NCBI GenBank assembly: GCA_903888395.1
Contig: CAISTO010000115.1
Coordinates: 1-13,682 of the forward strand
Source: an uncultured Bacteroidota bacterium
GTDB lineage: Bacteria; Bacteroidota; Bacteroidia; UKL13-3
Length of the DNA stretch: 13,682 nt
Reading direction: 5' to 3'
A model generated the notes under the pieces. It saw only the letters and a program-made list of their open reading frames with translations. It was not told the origin of the DNA and searched no databases. Shown one piece after another: positions 1-7,548 of this stretch (within the stretch, counting starts at the first letter, position 1; every line of letters begins with the position of its first letter). Position numbers and translations under genes: made by a program.

Positions 1-98
1 GCTAATTCTAAATCATTATTTACCAAACTGGCTATAATTGACAGGCAACCAAACAATAAATTGAAGGAAGTAAGCGCATTTGGAATATGTTTTTTCAT
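1..98 (-). CDS. pssA: CDP-diacylglycerol-serine O-phosphatidyltransferase, N-terminal fragment
   Basis: The reverse strand from an ATG at 98 stays open to the window edge and gives 32 codons starting MKKHIPNALTSFNLLFGCLS. That matches the very conserved N-terminus of Bacteroidota PssA, where a short basic segment is followed by the first membrane helix, with the NLL-GC pattern inside it. The enzyme makes phosphatidylserine from CDP-diacylglycerol and serine in the inner membrane, the first committed step toward phosphatidylethanolamine. The CDP-alcohol phosphotransferase active-site motif would lie outside the window, so the assignment rests on the N-terminus alone. The gene is divergent from the secreted-protein unit at 223 and has its own candidate promoter at 123-152. 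Confidence 0.78.
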   Translation of the reverse strand, partial: MKKHIPNALTSFNLLFGCLSIIASLVNNDLEL

Positions 99-122
99 GG
101 TATTTTGGGTTAATAATTGTTG

Positions 123-152
123 CAAAGTATTGGTTATTTCATTATTTGACAA
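123..152 (-). promoter_or_regulatory. Candidate Bacteroidota promoter for pssA
   Basis: On the reverse strand a TTG (152-150) is followed after 20 bases by TACTTTG (129-123), a slightly short version of the Bacteroidota -7 element TAnnTTTG. It lies 25 bases upstream of the pssA ATG. The promoter is inferred from motif and spacing only. Confidence 0.45.
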
Positions 153-170
153 AACACAGATAATATTTAG

Positions 171-200
171 TTGCTTTTATGTACATTCATTTTAACTTTG
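171..200 (+). promoter_or_regulatory. Bacteroidota-type promoter for the secreted protein and protease unit
   Basis: TTG at 171-173, a 19-base spacer and TAACTTTG at 193-200 match the TTG / TAnnTTTG promoter of Bacteroidota. The element is 22 bases before the ATG at 223, so the leader would be short. It is divergent from the pssA promoter at 123-152. Confidence 0.6.
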
Positions 201-222
201 GAATCTAAATTTCAATTGATTA

Positions 223-672
223 ATGGGTAAAATATTTTCTTTTATATTTTTATTATTCTTAACATTTTCAGTGCAAGCGCAAAACAAAGTGAGCTTAAAT
301 AAAAACGGAAAAGTTTCCAAGTATATGTGTATGGAACAAGCTTCTTACCAAAACATTAATGGAAAAGTGAATTTGAGTATTATCATAACTGATTACAATT
401 TGTTACTAGAGCTGAATAATATTGATGAAAAACTTTTTGTTTGCGGCAGCAGACTTAATTCCAAGGACTTTAAAATAGTTCTCATTGACAATAAAAAGAA
501 TATTACTTACACTTCCTCTTCCAATGTTCAAGTTTTATTAAAGTGTAATAAAAGTAAAGATACATTTACCGTTAATTTTAGTGGTTTGGTTAAAAACAGA
601 TCATCAAAAATAAATGTTACTTCTGAGTTAAATGTTAAACCAACCCTCAGAAAAAATTTAAAAACCAACTAA
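223..672 (+). CDS. Small secreted protein of unknown function
   Basis: This is a 149-residue protein that I do not recognise. Residues 1-19 form a clear signal peptide: Lys3, a phenylalanine/leucine-rich core, and a V-Q-A cleavage site before QNK. The mature part is basic and polar, predicted mainly as beta strands, with three cysteines (C36, C74, C108). There is no lipobox and no T9SS sorting tail, so it is probably periplasmic or exported by Sec alone. The stop codon is 19 bases before the start of the giant subtilase, with no terminator or promoter motif between them, so the two are probably co-transcribed. A role as a partner, inhibitor or chaperone of the protease is possible from position only; nothing in the protein shows it. 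The ATG start fits the upstream promoter and signal peptide. Confidence 0.75.
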   Translation: MGKIFSFIFLLFLTFSVQAQNKVSLNKNGKVSKYMCMEQASYQNINGKVNLSIIITDYNLLLELNNIDEKLFVCGSRLNSKDFKIVLIDNKKNITYTSSSNVQVLLKCNKSKDTFTVNFSGLVKNRSSKINVTSELNVKPTLRKNLKTN

Positions 673-691
673 TTTTCAAAATCAAAATAAT

Positions 692-3600
692 ATGTATAAA
701 AAAATACTGAGTATATCAGCAGCCTTAATATTTATTGGGCAAGTTAGTGCCCAACAAAAACCAAATGTTCCTCACAGAAGTTTATTAGAAGCAAAAAATT
801 CAACTGAATTACAAGCTATTTTTGAACAAAATGTACAAGCTGAATTAACTTATGCAAAAGAAGTTTTGGGCTTAAGTTTAGCTCCTCAAATTTTAGCAAA
901 CGGAGGCGTTATGCAATTGGTAGGTGTTACTCAAAATGGAATTCCTCAATATATAAAAACAGATAATTCAGGCGCAGCTAAAACCATTGGAACCGATAAA
1001 GTAAACCCGGGAGGAAGTTTAGGTTTAAGTTTAAGTGGTAGCGGAATGACCAATAGAATTGGTGTTTGGGATGGTGGTGCAGTTCGATTAACCCACCAAG
1101 AATTTCAGAGCAGAGCCGTTCAAACGGATGGTGCTACAAATTTAATTGATCATGCCACTCACGTTGCAGGAACAATGGTAGCCGGGGGTGTAACTGCTAG
1201 TGCAAAAGGAATGTCGTTTCAAGCACCTTTAAAATGTTATGATTGGAATAACGATAATTCGGAAATGAGTGCAGCCGCAGCAGCAGGAATGCTTATTTCA
1301 AATCATAGCTATGGTTCTATTTGTGGTTGGAATTATGATGATGCAACAACACAATGGAAATGGTATGGCGATATTTCAGTTAGTTCGGTTGAAGATATTA
1401 GTTTTGGTATTTACGATGCGGAATCGCAAAATTGGGATCAAATGGTTTATAGTAATCCTTTTTATCTTCCTTTTAAATCGGCAGGAAATGATAGGGGTGA
1501 TGTTCCTAGTGGATCTGACCCAAAAGTTTTTTATAATGTTAATACTGGAACTTGGGATGTTTTTTCAGGTGCCACTCCTCCTGCCGATGGCCAATATGAT
1601 TGTGTTTCTACTTATGGAAATGCTAAAAATATTTTAACAATTGGAGCGGTTAATAAAATAACAAATGGTTGGACAAGCGCCAGCTCAGTAGTGATGAGTA
1701 GTTTTAGTGGTTGGGGTCCTACTGATGATGGGCGAATTAAACCAGATATTTGTGCTGCAGGTGTTAATTTAAATTCAAGTTATTCCGCTTCAAATACTGC
1801 TTACTCTTTAAGTAGTGGTACTTCTATGTCATCGCCAAGTGCAAGTGGTTCGGCATTGCTTATTCAGCAACATTTTAATAATTTAAATGCCCGTTTTTTA
1901 CGCGCTTCTACTTTAAAAGGATTAATTATTCATACTGCCGATGAAGCTGGAACTAGCGCTGGTCCAGATTATAGCTACGGCTGGGGATTAATGAATACCG
2001 CAAAAGCCGTTCAAGTTATTTCCGATAGCGGTGCAAATAGTATCATTGAATCGCAAATACCAGTTGCCTTAACAGCATTTACTAGAACTGTAGTTGCAAA
2101 CGGAACAAGCCCATTACGTTTAACTTTATGTTGGACTGATGTTCCTGCTAATCCATCAACAGGTACAGTTTTAGACGATCCAAATAGCAAATTAGTAAAT
2201 GACTTAGACATAAGACTTACCCGTGTAAGCGACAACCAAGTTTTTAGTCCTTATGTTTTAAATCCTGCAATTCCATCGGCAGCAGCTACAACTGGCGATA
2301 ATACAAGAGACAATGTAGAACAAATTCACATTGCAGCGCCTACCGCGGGAATTTATACCATCAGAATTTCTAGTAAAAGAGCGCTATCGGCAAATCAATC
2401 TTTTTCGTTATTAATAAGTGGACTTTCACCAGTTCCCGCAGCTAATTTTATAGCATCTACTCAAGCTACATGTACTGGAAGTCAAGTAGTATTTACCAAT
2501 ACCTCGTCAGCAAGTACCTCGCGTATTTGGTATTTCCCAGGAGGAAATCCTGCTACTTCTACAGCTGTAAATCAAACTGTAACTTATAGCACTCCTGGAA
2601 TTTATGCAGTTGCCTTAAAAGTTAGTAATGTAGCTGGAACAGATTCAATTTACAGAACTAATTATATAAAAATTGGTGGCGTAACTTTACCATTAAACGA
2701 AACTTTTGAAAGTAATTCAGCCACAGTTGGATTATGGAAAACTACCAATAATTATACAAACGATACATTAGGTTGGCGCAAATGGAATAACACAGGCGGA
2801 ACAGCACCTGGAAATACTGTTTTTGGAATTAATAATTATGATAATTCTACTGCAGGAAGAAGGTACCAATTAATTTCTCCAATTCTTGATTTTCGTGGAA
2901 TGCAAAATGCAAGTTTAAATTTTCAACATGCTTATACAAGGTATGCAACTGCCGATAAAGATTCATTAATAGTTAGCATAAGTACCAATTGTGGATCTAC
3001 TTGGATTAGACTTTATGGTGCTGCTGAAACCAGACCTAACTTAGGAACAAGGCTTGCAACTTATACAAGGAATGGCGATCAAGCTCAAACTTCTACCGCT
3101 TTCTTTTTACCAGCCATAGCAGCTGATTGGTGTAATAATACTATAAATAGCACTCCGTGTAATACTGTAAATTTAACACCATATGTTGGCTTAAATAATT
3201 TATTGGTTCGATTTGAAAGCTATTGCGGTAGCGGAAATAATTTATTTATTGACAATGTTTTAATAGATGGAACACCATTTAGTCCAAAAGCTGGATTTAC
3301 CGTTCCAAGTTTGATTTGTACTAATCAAAATTTTTCAATAACAGATACTTCAAAAAACAATCCTGATACTTGGGAATATACTTTAACTGGTCCTCAGAAT
3401 TTGACTTTTACCACCAAAAATCCTATTGTAAATTTAAGCACATCAGGATTTTATAATGTAAAATTAAAAGTTAGCAATGTTTCAGGATCTGATAGCGTTA
3501 CCATTACCAAATCATTTGAGGTAAAGGAATCTCCAACTTCACCAATTTTAACATTGAATGGTTCATTATTGCTTTGCGATGCAGACTCTGCTTTATTAAC

Positions 3601-4525
3601 TACCAGTGGAACTAATCTTAAATGGTATAAAGACAGTGTTGCTATTGCTGGCGCAATTGATTCAAATTATTACAACAAATTTGCAGGAAAAATAGCTGTA
3701 AGAACAACTGCTACAAACGGATGTTCAGCACAAAGTAATATTTTAACATTTACAGCTGGCACCAGACCACCAGTTCCAACTGTTACAAAATCGTTATCAG
3801 GTAATGTGTTCTGCGATGGTGGTACTTTTGTTTTAACTTCAAGTGCAACAACTGCAAATCAGTGGCAAAAAAATGGATTAGATTTAGTAGGTCAAACTGG
3901 CACTGCATTAAATTATAATGATTCGGGAACTTTTACTGTAAAAGTATCAAATGGTGCTTGTTTTGCGCTTTCAGCTCCTTTAACTTTAAACAAATTAACA
4001 AAACCAAATACTTCAGAAATTACGGCTTCACGCTTTGCCTATAAAAATGATACTGCAACTTATAAAGTTACTGGTTTGCCAAGTTCTACGTTTACTTGGA
4101 CAATTAACGGAGGAACTATTCAAAGCGGTCAAAATACAAATACCATTATAGTAAAATGGAGTACGGGTTCTGTAGGTATCGTTAATGTTACCGAAAAAGG
4201 TGCAAATCTTTGCAATGGTTATTTAAAAACATATCCTGTTGGAATTTGGAACACAAGTTTGAATAATATTACCAATGAAAACGAAATTCTTTTATATCCA
4301 AATCCTGCTAATAACTTTATAAATATTCAATATTTAGGGAATGGATTAACTAATTTTCAAGTTGCAATTTTTGATATTTTGGGTAAAAATATTTTAAACC
4401 ATCATGTAAATGTATCAAATAAAGAAGATCAAAAAATTGATATCACACACTTACCAAAAGGAATTTATATTGTTAAAATAACAGGAAATAATTTTTCAGC
4501 AAGTAAAACCATCACAAAAGAGTAA
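692..4525 (+). CDS. Secreted subtilisin-like serine protease (S8, KP-43-like) with PKD/Ig-like modules and T9SS sorting domain
   Basis: A 1277-residue multidomain exoprotease. Residues 1-20 are a signal peptide (M-Y-K-K then a hydrophobic core, cut near VSA-QQ). The subtilase domain (about 120-440) has Asp127 in GVWDGG, His154 in HATHVAGT, oxyanion Asn266 in SAGNDRG and Ser378 in GTSMSSP, so the catalytic set is complete. The usual HGTH glycine is alanine here. Residues about 455-580 resemble the beta-barrel that follows the catalytic domain in KP-43-type proteases (LVNDLDI, DNVEQIHI). Then come a PKD-like domain (585-665), a MAM/jelly-roll-like segment starting at LNETFES (about 667-860), a second PKD domain (865-945), two or three Ig-like modules (945-1183), and a type A sorting domain (about 1200-1277) with YPNPANN at 1202-1208 and GIYIVKI near the end. 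This predicts Sec export, T9SS passage across the outer membrane and release or anchoring at the cell surface to digest external protein. It is followed by a strong terminator. Confidence 0.93.
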   Translation: MYKKILSISAALIFIGQVSAQQKPNVPHRSLLEAKNSTELQAIFEQNVQAELTYAKEVLGLSLAPQILANGGVMQLVGVTQNGIPQYIKTDNSGAAKTIGTDKVNPGGSLGLSLSGSGMTNRIGVWDGGAVRLTHQEFQSRAVQTDGATNLIDHATHVAGTMVAGGVTASAKGMSFQAPLKCYDWNNDNSEMSAAAAAGMLISNHSYGSICGWNYDDATTQWKWYGDISVSSVEDISFGIYDAESQNWDQMVYSNPFYLPFKSAGNDRGDVPSGSDPKVFYNVNTGTWDVFSGATPPADGQYDCVSTYGNAKNILTIGAVNKITNGWTSASSVVMSSFSGWGPTDDGRIKPDICAAGVNLNSSYSASNTAYSLSSGTSMSSPSASGSALLIQQHFNNLNARFLRASTLKGLIIHTADEAGTSAGPDYSYGWGLMNTAKAVQVISDSGANSIIESQIPVALTAFTRTVVANGTSPLRLTLCWTDVPANPSTGTVLDDPNSKLVNDLDIRLTRVSDNQVFSPYVLNPAIPSAAATTGDNTRDNVEQIHIAAPTAGIYTIRISSKRALSANQSFSLLISGLSPVPAANFIASTQATCTGSQVVFTNTSSASTSRIWYFPGGNPATSTAVNQTVTYSTPGIYAVALKVSNVAGTDSIYRTNYIKIGGVTLPLNETFESNSATVGLWKTTNNYTNDTLGWRKWNNTGGTAPGNTVFGINNYDNSTAGRRYQLISPILDFRGMQNASLNFQHAYTRYATADKDSLIVSISTNCGSTWIRLYGAAETRPNLGTRLATYTRNGDQAQTSTAFFLPAIAADWCNNTINSTPCNTVNLTPYVGLNNLLVRFESYCGSGNNLFIDNVLIDGTPFSPKAGFTVPSLICTNQNFSITDTSKNNPDTWEYTLTGPQNLTFTTKNPIVNLSTSGFYNVKLKVSNVSGSDSVTITKSFEVKESPTSPILTLNGSLLLCDADSALLTTSGTNLKWYKDSVAIAGAIDSNYYNKFAGKIAVRTTATNGCSAQSNILTFTAGTRPPVPTVTKSLSGNVFCDGGTFVLTSSATTANQWQKNGLDLVGQTGTALNYNDSGTFTVKVSNGACFALSAPLTLNKLTKPNTSEITASRFAYKNDTATYKVTGLPSSTFTWTINGGTIQSGQNTNTIIVKWSTGSVGIVNVTEKGANLCNGYLKTYPVGIWNTSLNNITNENEILLYPNPANNFINIQYLGNGLTNFQVAIFDILGKNILNHHVNVSNKEDQKIDITHLPKGIYIVKITGNNFSASKTITKE

Positions 4526-4541
4526 GTTTTCGTTATTCATT

Positions 4542-4585
4542 AAACAAAAAGAACACGCATTGGTCGTGTTCTTTTTGTTTTAAAT
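4542..4585 (+). terminator. Intrinsic terminator behind the subtilase gene
   Basis: A perfect 16-bp inverted repeat (4542-4557 with 4565-4580, core GAACACG / CGTGTTC) has a 7-base loop and a T-rich right arm running into TTTT. It is 16 bases behind the protease stop. The A-rich left arm means it could also work on the opposite strand. Confidence 0.88.
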
Positions 4586-4594
4586 AATTTTATT

Positions 4595-5275
4595 TTGAAT
4601 CAAAAGTACAAACTTTTTAATCAATTAAATCCAAGTCAGTTAAAACAGAAGCAAGCTTTTTGTAATGTTTTGGTTCGGTATGTTCCTAGACTAGCTGTAG
4701 AATATTGCGCTGAGCTAATAATTTTTCATCAATTACACTTACATATTGAAAAAGAGCGTAAGAGCAAATATGGCGATTACAGTCCGCATAATGGACAAGG
4801 AAACAGAATAAGTATCAACCATAATTTAAGTAAATTTGATTTTTTAATTACCTTTATTCATGAACTTTCCCACCATACCGCTTTTGTAAAATTTGGTAAT
4901 CGCCACGATCCGCATGGTGAGGAATGGAAAACTGAATTTCAAAGAAACATGGTCCCATTTTTTGAACATGAAACATTATTTCCTTCCGATTTAAAAGTGG
5001 CTATTTCCAAACACATGCGAAATCCAAAATACAGCCACTCGGCAGATGTAAAACTTTTACAAGTTTTAAAAAAATATGACGAAAACAAAGTAAATACTAC
5101 TGTTTTAGCTGATTTGCCAAATGGTACATTGTTCAAAATGAAAGGCTTTGACGAAGTGCTAAAAAAAATAGAAAAATTGAGAACATATAATTTATGTGAA
5201 ACATTCAGTGGCAAAAAATACAGGGTTCATGCTATGGTAGAAGTAATATTGGTTGAAAACCAAATCAATCAATAA
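4595..5275 (+). CDS. SprT-like zinc metalloprotein
   Basis: A 226-residue protein of the SprT-like family, which includes bacterial SprT and the protease domain of eukaryotic Spartan. The zinc site is visible: HELSHH (HExxH, about residues 89-94) followed by HGEEWK some 18 residues later. The N-terminal segment LVRYVPRLAVEY...LIIFHQLHLHIEKERKSKYGDYS is the usual lead-in, and the C-terminal part (YDENK...LADLPNGTLFKMKG...RVHAMVEV) matches Bacteroidota homologues of this length. The cellular role of these homologues is not established; protein-DNA crosslink proteolysis is known for Spartan only. No ATG is available at the N-terminus. The first in-frame start is TTG at 4595, only 9 bases beyond the preceding terminator, and a TATTTTG promoter-like string (4591-4597) overlaps it, so the true start is uncertain. 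Confidence 0.85.
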   Translation: MNQKYKLFNQLNPSQLKQKQAFCNVLVRYVPRLAVEYCAELIIFHQLHLHIEKERKSKYGDYSPHNGQGNRISINHNLSKFDFLITFIHELSHHTAFVKFGNRHDPHGEEWKTEFQRNMVPFFEHETLFPSDLKVAISKHMRNPKYSHSADVKLLQVLKKYDENKVNTTVLADLPNGTLFKMKGFDEVLKKIEKLRTYNLCETFSGKKYRVHAMVEVILVENQINQ

Positions 5276-5294
5276 AACTATTATATAATTTTTA

Positions 5295-5324
5295 TTGTTC
5301 TACACTATATAACATTTACTTTTG
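5295..5324 (+). promoter_or_regulatory. Bacteroidota-type promoter for the Fe-S carrier gene, with overlapping inverted repeat
   Basis: TTG (5295-5297), a 19-base spacer and TACTTTTG (5317-5324) give a full TAnnTTTG match 33 bases before the ATG at 5358. An ACACTA (5302-5307) / TAGTGT (5325-5330) inverted repeat brackets the -7 element and could be an operator. Confidence 0.65.
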
Positions 5325-5357
5325 TAGTGTTTTAAATATTAAAAAATATTTTATTTT

Positions 5358-5684
5358 ATGATAACAATAAGCGATAAAGCAAAAAAACGAATAGAAGAAT
5401 TAATCATTGAACAAAATTATACACCTTCGCATTTTTTAAGAGTAGGTGTAGAAAGTGGCGGATGTTCAGGACTTTCGTATAAATTAGACTTTGACAATAA
5501 ATTAAAACCTGGAGATGAAAAATTTGGGGATAAAGGGGTAGAAATAGTTACAGATAAGCGAAGTGTTTTGTATTTATTTGGGACCGAACTTGATTTTACA
5601 GACGGTTTAAACGGAAAAGGCTTCACTTTTGTTAATCCAAATGCTTCACGTACATGTAGTTGTGGAGAAAGTTTCTCAGTATAA
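5358..5684 (+). CDS. iscA: A-type iron-sulfur cluster carrier (HesB/IscA/SufA/ErpA family)
   Basis: A 108-residue protein with all three signature cysteines of A-type carriers: Cys36 in ESGGCSGLSY and Cys100 and Cys102 in the C-terminal TCSCGESF. Length, the initial MITISDKAKKRI and the NPNAS lead to the C-x-C pair are all typical. These cytosolic proteins accept Fe-S clusters from the assembly scaffold and pass them to apo-enzymes such as aconitase or radical-SAM proteins. Which subclass (IscA, SufA or ErpA) cannot be decided from this sequence. The gene stands alone with its own promoter rather than inside a suf operon, which fits a general carrier role. The inverted repeat over the promoter suggests regulation, but no regulator is seen nearby. 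Confidence 0.93.
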   Translation: MITISDKAKKRIEELIIEQNYTPSHFLRVGVESGGCSGLSYKLDFDNKLKPGDEKFGDKGVEIVTDKRSVLYLFGTELDFTDGLNGKGFTFVNPNASRTCSCGESFSV

Positions 5685-5704
5685 ACATTTTTTTTGTGGA
5701 GTGT

Positions 5705-5733
5705 TTGATATTTAAATCAAAAAAGTATATTTG
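5705..5733 (+). promoter_or_regulatory. Bacteroidota-type promoter for rpsT
   Basis: TTTG ending at 5707, an 18-base spacer and TATATTTG (5726-5733), followed by CAGCCC, give a strong match to the Bacteroidota housekeeping promoter. Transcription from here leaves a leader of about 55 bases that contains the hairpin at 5740-5767. Confidence 0.65.
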
Positions 5734-5739
5734 CAGCCC

Positions 5740-5767
5740 TTTATTAGATAAAAGTACATCTAATAAA
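5740..5767 (+). promoter_or_regulatory. Leader hairpin of rpsT
   Basis: TTTATTAGAT (5740-5749) and ATCTAATAAA (5758-5767) are perfectly complementary 10-base arms around an 8-base loop. The hairpin begins near the predicted transcript start and ends 27 bases before the ATG. It is not followed by a T run, so it is not a terminator. It may stabilise the mRNA or take part in autoregulation by S20; this is inference. Confidence 0.55.
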
Positions 5768-5794
5768 TTTTAAAGAGAAAAATTAAATAGAAAG

Positions 5795-6094
5795 ATGGCT
5801 AATCATAAATCAGCAATAAAACGTAACAGAAGCAACGCAACAAAGCGTTTACGTAACCGTTACCAAGCAAAATCAACTCGTAGTGCTATTAAAGAATTAC
5901 GTTTATCTGAAGACAAAACTGCAGCTTCAGAACTTTACAAAAAAGTATCAAGCATGTTAGATAAATTGGCTAAACGTAGCATTATTCACAAAAATAAAGC
6001 TGCTAACCAAAAATCTAAATTAGCTAAAGTAGTTAGTAAAATTGGAACAGCTCCTAAAAAAGTAGCTAAAACATATAAGAAAAAAGCGGCTTAA
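5795..6094 (+). CDS. rpsT: 30S ribosomal protein S20 (bS20)
   Basis: A 99-residue, strongly basic protein starting MANHKSAIKRNRSNATKRLRN, the conserved S20 N-terminus. The middle carries the helix-rich DKLAKRSIIHKNKAANQKSKL pattern that binds 16S rRNA helices in the 5' domain and near helix 44 of the small subunit. The lysine-rich tail KKVAKTYKKKAA is typical and somewhat longer than in enterobacteria. It is transcribed alone, with its own promoter (5705-5733) and a terminator directly behind (6124-6165). The ATG at 5795 is fixed by the conserved MANHKSA. Confidence 0.98.
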   Translation: MANHKSAIKRNRSNATKRLRNRYQAKSTRSAIKELRLSEDKTAASELYKKVSSMLDKLAKRSIIHKNKAANQKSKLAKVVSKIGTAPKKVAKTYKKKAA

Positions 6095-6123
6095 TTAGCC
6101 TTTTTCAATTAAATTATTATTTT

Positions 6124-6165
6124 AAAAGCTTGCTCATTCACTATGGGTAAGCTTTTTTTTGTTTT
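6124..6165 (+). terminator. Intrinsic terminator behind rpsT
   Basis: A 13-base stem (6124-6136 with 6144-6156, core AAAAGCTT / AAGCTTTT, two G-U pairs) has a 7-base loop and runs into eight T in a row. It closes the rpsT transcript. An in-frame ATG at 6143 lies inside this hairpin, which argues against that ATG as the radC start. Confidence 0.8.
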
Positions 6166-6186
6166 AAAGTTATTAAAACTATTTTG
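6159..6186 (+). promoter_or_regulatory. Candidate promoter for radC
   Basis: TTTG ending at 6161 in the terminator T run, an 18-base spacer and TATTTTG (6180-6186) resemble the local promoters. The element is 22 bases before the preferred radC ATG at 6209. The -7 element is one base short of consensus. Confidence 0.35.
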
Positions 6187-6208
6187 CACTAAATTAAAAA
6201 AAGGTAAA

Positions 6209-6910
6209 ATGGAAGACAGTTTTGATAAATTTAATGGTATTAAAGCTTGGGCAGAAGATGACAGACCAAGAGAAAAATTTATTCTTAAAGGTAAAAACTC
6301 ACTAAGCAGTGCTGAACTTTTGGCCATACTTATTGGAACGGGAACTAGGAAAGAATCTGCGGTAGATTTAGGTAGAAAAATACTTCAACTAACCAGCGAA
6401 AACTTAAACGATTTAGCAAAGTTATCAATTACAGATTTAAAAAAGATAAAAGGAATTGGCGAAGCTAAAGCCATAACAATTGCGGCAGCACTGGAATTAG
6501 GAAGAAGAAGAAAAGAGGAAGATGCCAAAGAAATACAAATCATTACTTCCTCGCGCGATGCATATAATTATTTTGAACCTTTAATTTCCGATTTGCCACA
6601 CGAAGAATTTTGGATTTTATTATTGGCAAGAAATAAAAAAGTAATTATAAAAAAACAAATTAGCGCTGGAGGAATAGCAGGAACAGTGGTTGATTTAAAA
6701 ATTATTTTTAAACTTGCACTCGAAAATTTAGCTAGTTATATGGTGTTATGTCATAACCATCCTTCGGGAAACTTAACGCCTAGTTCGGCTGATATTCAAA
6801 TTACTAAAAATATAAAAGCGGCTGGCAAAATATTGGAAATTGAAGTTGTAGATCACATTATAATTGGCGGTAATAAGTATTATAGTTTTGCCGATAACGA
6901 CATTTTTTAA
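6209..6910 (+). CDS. radC: RadC family JAB-domain protein
   Basis: Read from the ATG at 6209, the protein has 233 residues and begins MEDSFDKFNGIKAWAEDDRP, the usual RadC start (…WAEDDRPREK). A helix-hairpin-helix segment (LKKIKGIGEAKA) lies in the N-terminal third. The C-terminal RadC/JAB (MPN+) domain has the metal-binding signature HNHPSGNLTPSSAD with its two histidines and the aspartate, plus an upstream glutamate in LPHEEFW. Although named for DNA repair, the cellular function of RadC is unsettled. A longer frame starts at ATG 6143 but would add 22 hydrophobic-basic residues encoded by the rpsT terminator, so I place the start at 6209, after an AAGGTAAA stretch. It is a single gene between the rpsT terminator and the sigma operon. 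Confidence 0.92.
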   Translation: MEDSFDKFNGIKAWAEDDRPREKFILKGKNSLSSAELLAILIGTGTRKESAVDLGRKILQLTSENLNDLAKLSITDLKKIKGIGEAKAITIAAALELGRRRKEEDAKEIQIITSSRDAYNYFEPLISDLPHEEFWILLLARNKKVIIKKQISAGGIAGTVVDLKIIFKLALENLASYMVLCHNHPSGNLTPSSADIQITKNIKAAGKILEIEVVDHIIIGGNKYYSFADNDIF

Positions 6911-6968
6911 ACCTTTATTACATTCTTGCATCGTAAGCATTATTCTATTTTTTAAAACCAAAAGTTAA

Positions 6969-7529
6969 TTGAAAACTGAACTAAGCGACAATGAAATAAT
7001 TTTAAAATTTGCAGATGAGAAAACTCGAATTGCGGCTTTTGAATTAATTCTAGAAAAATACCAAAAGAAAACCTATTGGCATATTCGCAGAATAGTGATT
7101 AACCATGATGATGCAGACGATGTTTTGCAAAATACTTTTATAAAGGTTTGGGAAAATTTAAGCAAATTCAGAGAGGATAGTAAGCTTTATACTTGGATTT
7201 ATAGAATTGCTACCAACGAAGCTTTGCAATTTATTCAAAAGAAAAAACAAAATTATAATATCACATTAGACGATGTTTCTTACGAATTAAGCAGTTATTT
7301 AACTGCTGATAATTATTTTGATGGAAATAATATAGCCCTGAAATTACAACAAGCAATTTTAACTTTACCCAACAAACAGCGAATAGTATTTATTATGAAA
7401 TACTATGAAAATATGAAATATGAAGACATGAAAGATGTATTGGAAACAAGTGTTGGCGCGCTTAAAGCATCTTATTTTCATGCAGTAAAAAAAATAGAAG
7501 ATTACATGAAAAACGAAATCAATCAATAA
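6969..7529 (+). CDS. ECF-type RNA polymerase sigma factor
   Basis: A 186-residue sigma-70 family protein of ECF size. Sigma region 2 spans about residues 20-95 (FELILEKYQKKTYWHIRR, HDDADDVLQNTFIKVWENL, TWIYRIATNEALQFI) and region 4 spans about 125-180 (LPNKQRIVFIMKYYENMKYEDM, then the helix-turn-helix VGALKASYFHAVKKIE). It directs RNA polymerase to a stress or envelope regulon; the target is unknown. The start codon is TTG at 6969, giving MKTELSDNEII, the normal N-terminus for these proteins; the nearby ATG (inside GACAATGAA) is out of frame. It heads a three-gene unit with a membrane protein and a secreted Spy-like protein, which are the likely control partners. I see no clear TAnnTTTG promoter in the 58 bases upstream, so it may be read from radC or use its own sigma. 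Confidence 0.93.
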   Translation: MKTELSDNEIILKFADEKTRIAAFELILEKYQKKTYWHIRRIVINHDDADDVLQNTFIKVWENLSKFREDSKLYTWIYRIATNEALQFIQKKKQNYNITLDDVSYELSSYLTADNYFDGNNIALKLQQAILTLPNKQRIVFIMKYYENMKYEDMKDVLETSVGALKASYFHAVKKIEDYMKNEINQ

Positions 7530-7548
7530 AAAAAATATCTGATTAAAT

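Noticed and set aside
1269..1637. Overlapping +strand open frame inside the subtilase gene
   Set aside because: It lies in another frame within the catalytic domain and reads as low-complexity shadow sequence.
5276..5357. Riboswitch or leader RNA before the Fe-S carrier gene
   Set aside because: The transcribed leader would be only about 25-30 bases, too short for a known riboswitch.
6143..6208. N-terminal extension of RadC
   Set aside because: It is encoded by the rpsT terminator and T run and does not resemble RadC N-termini.
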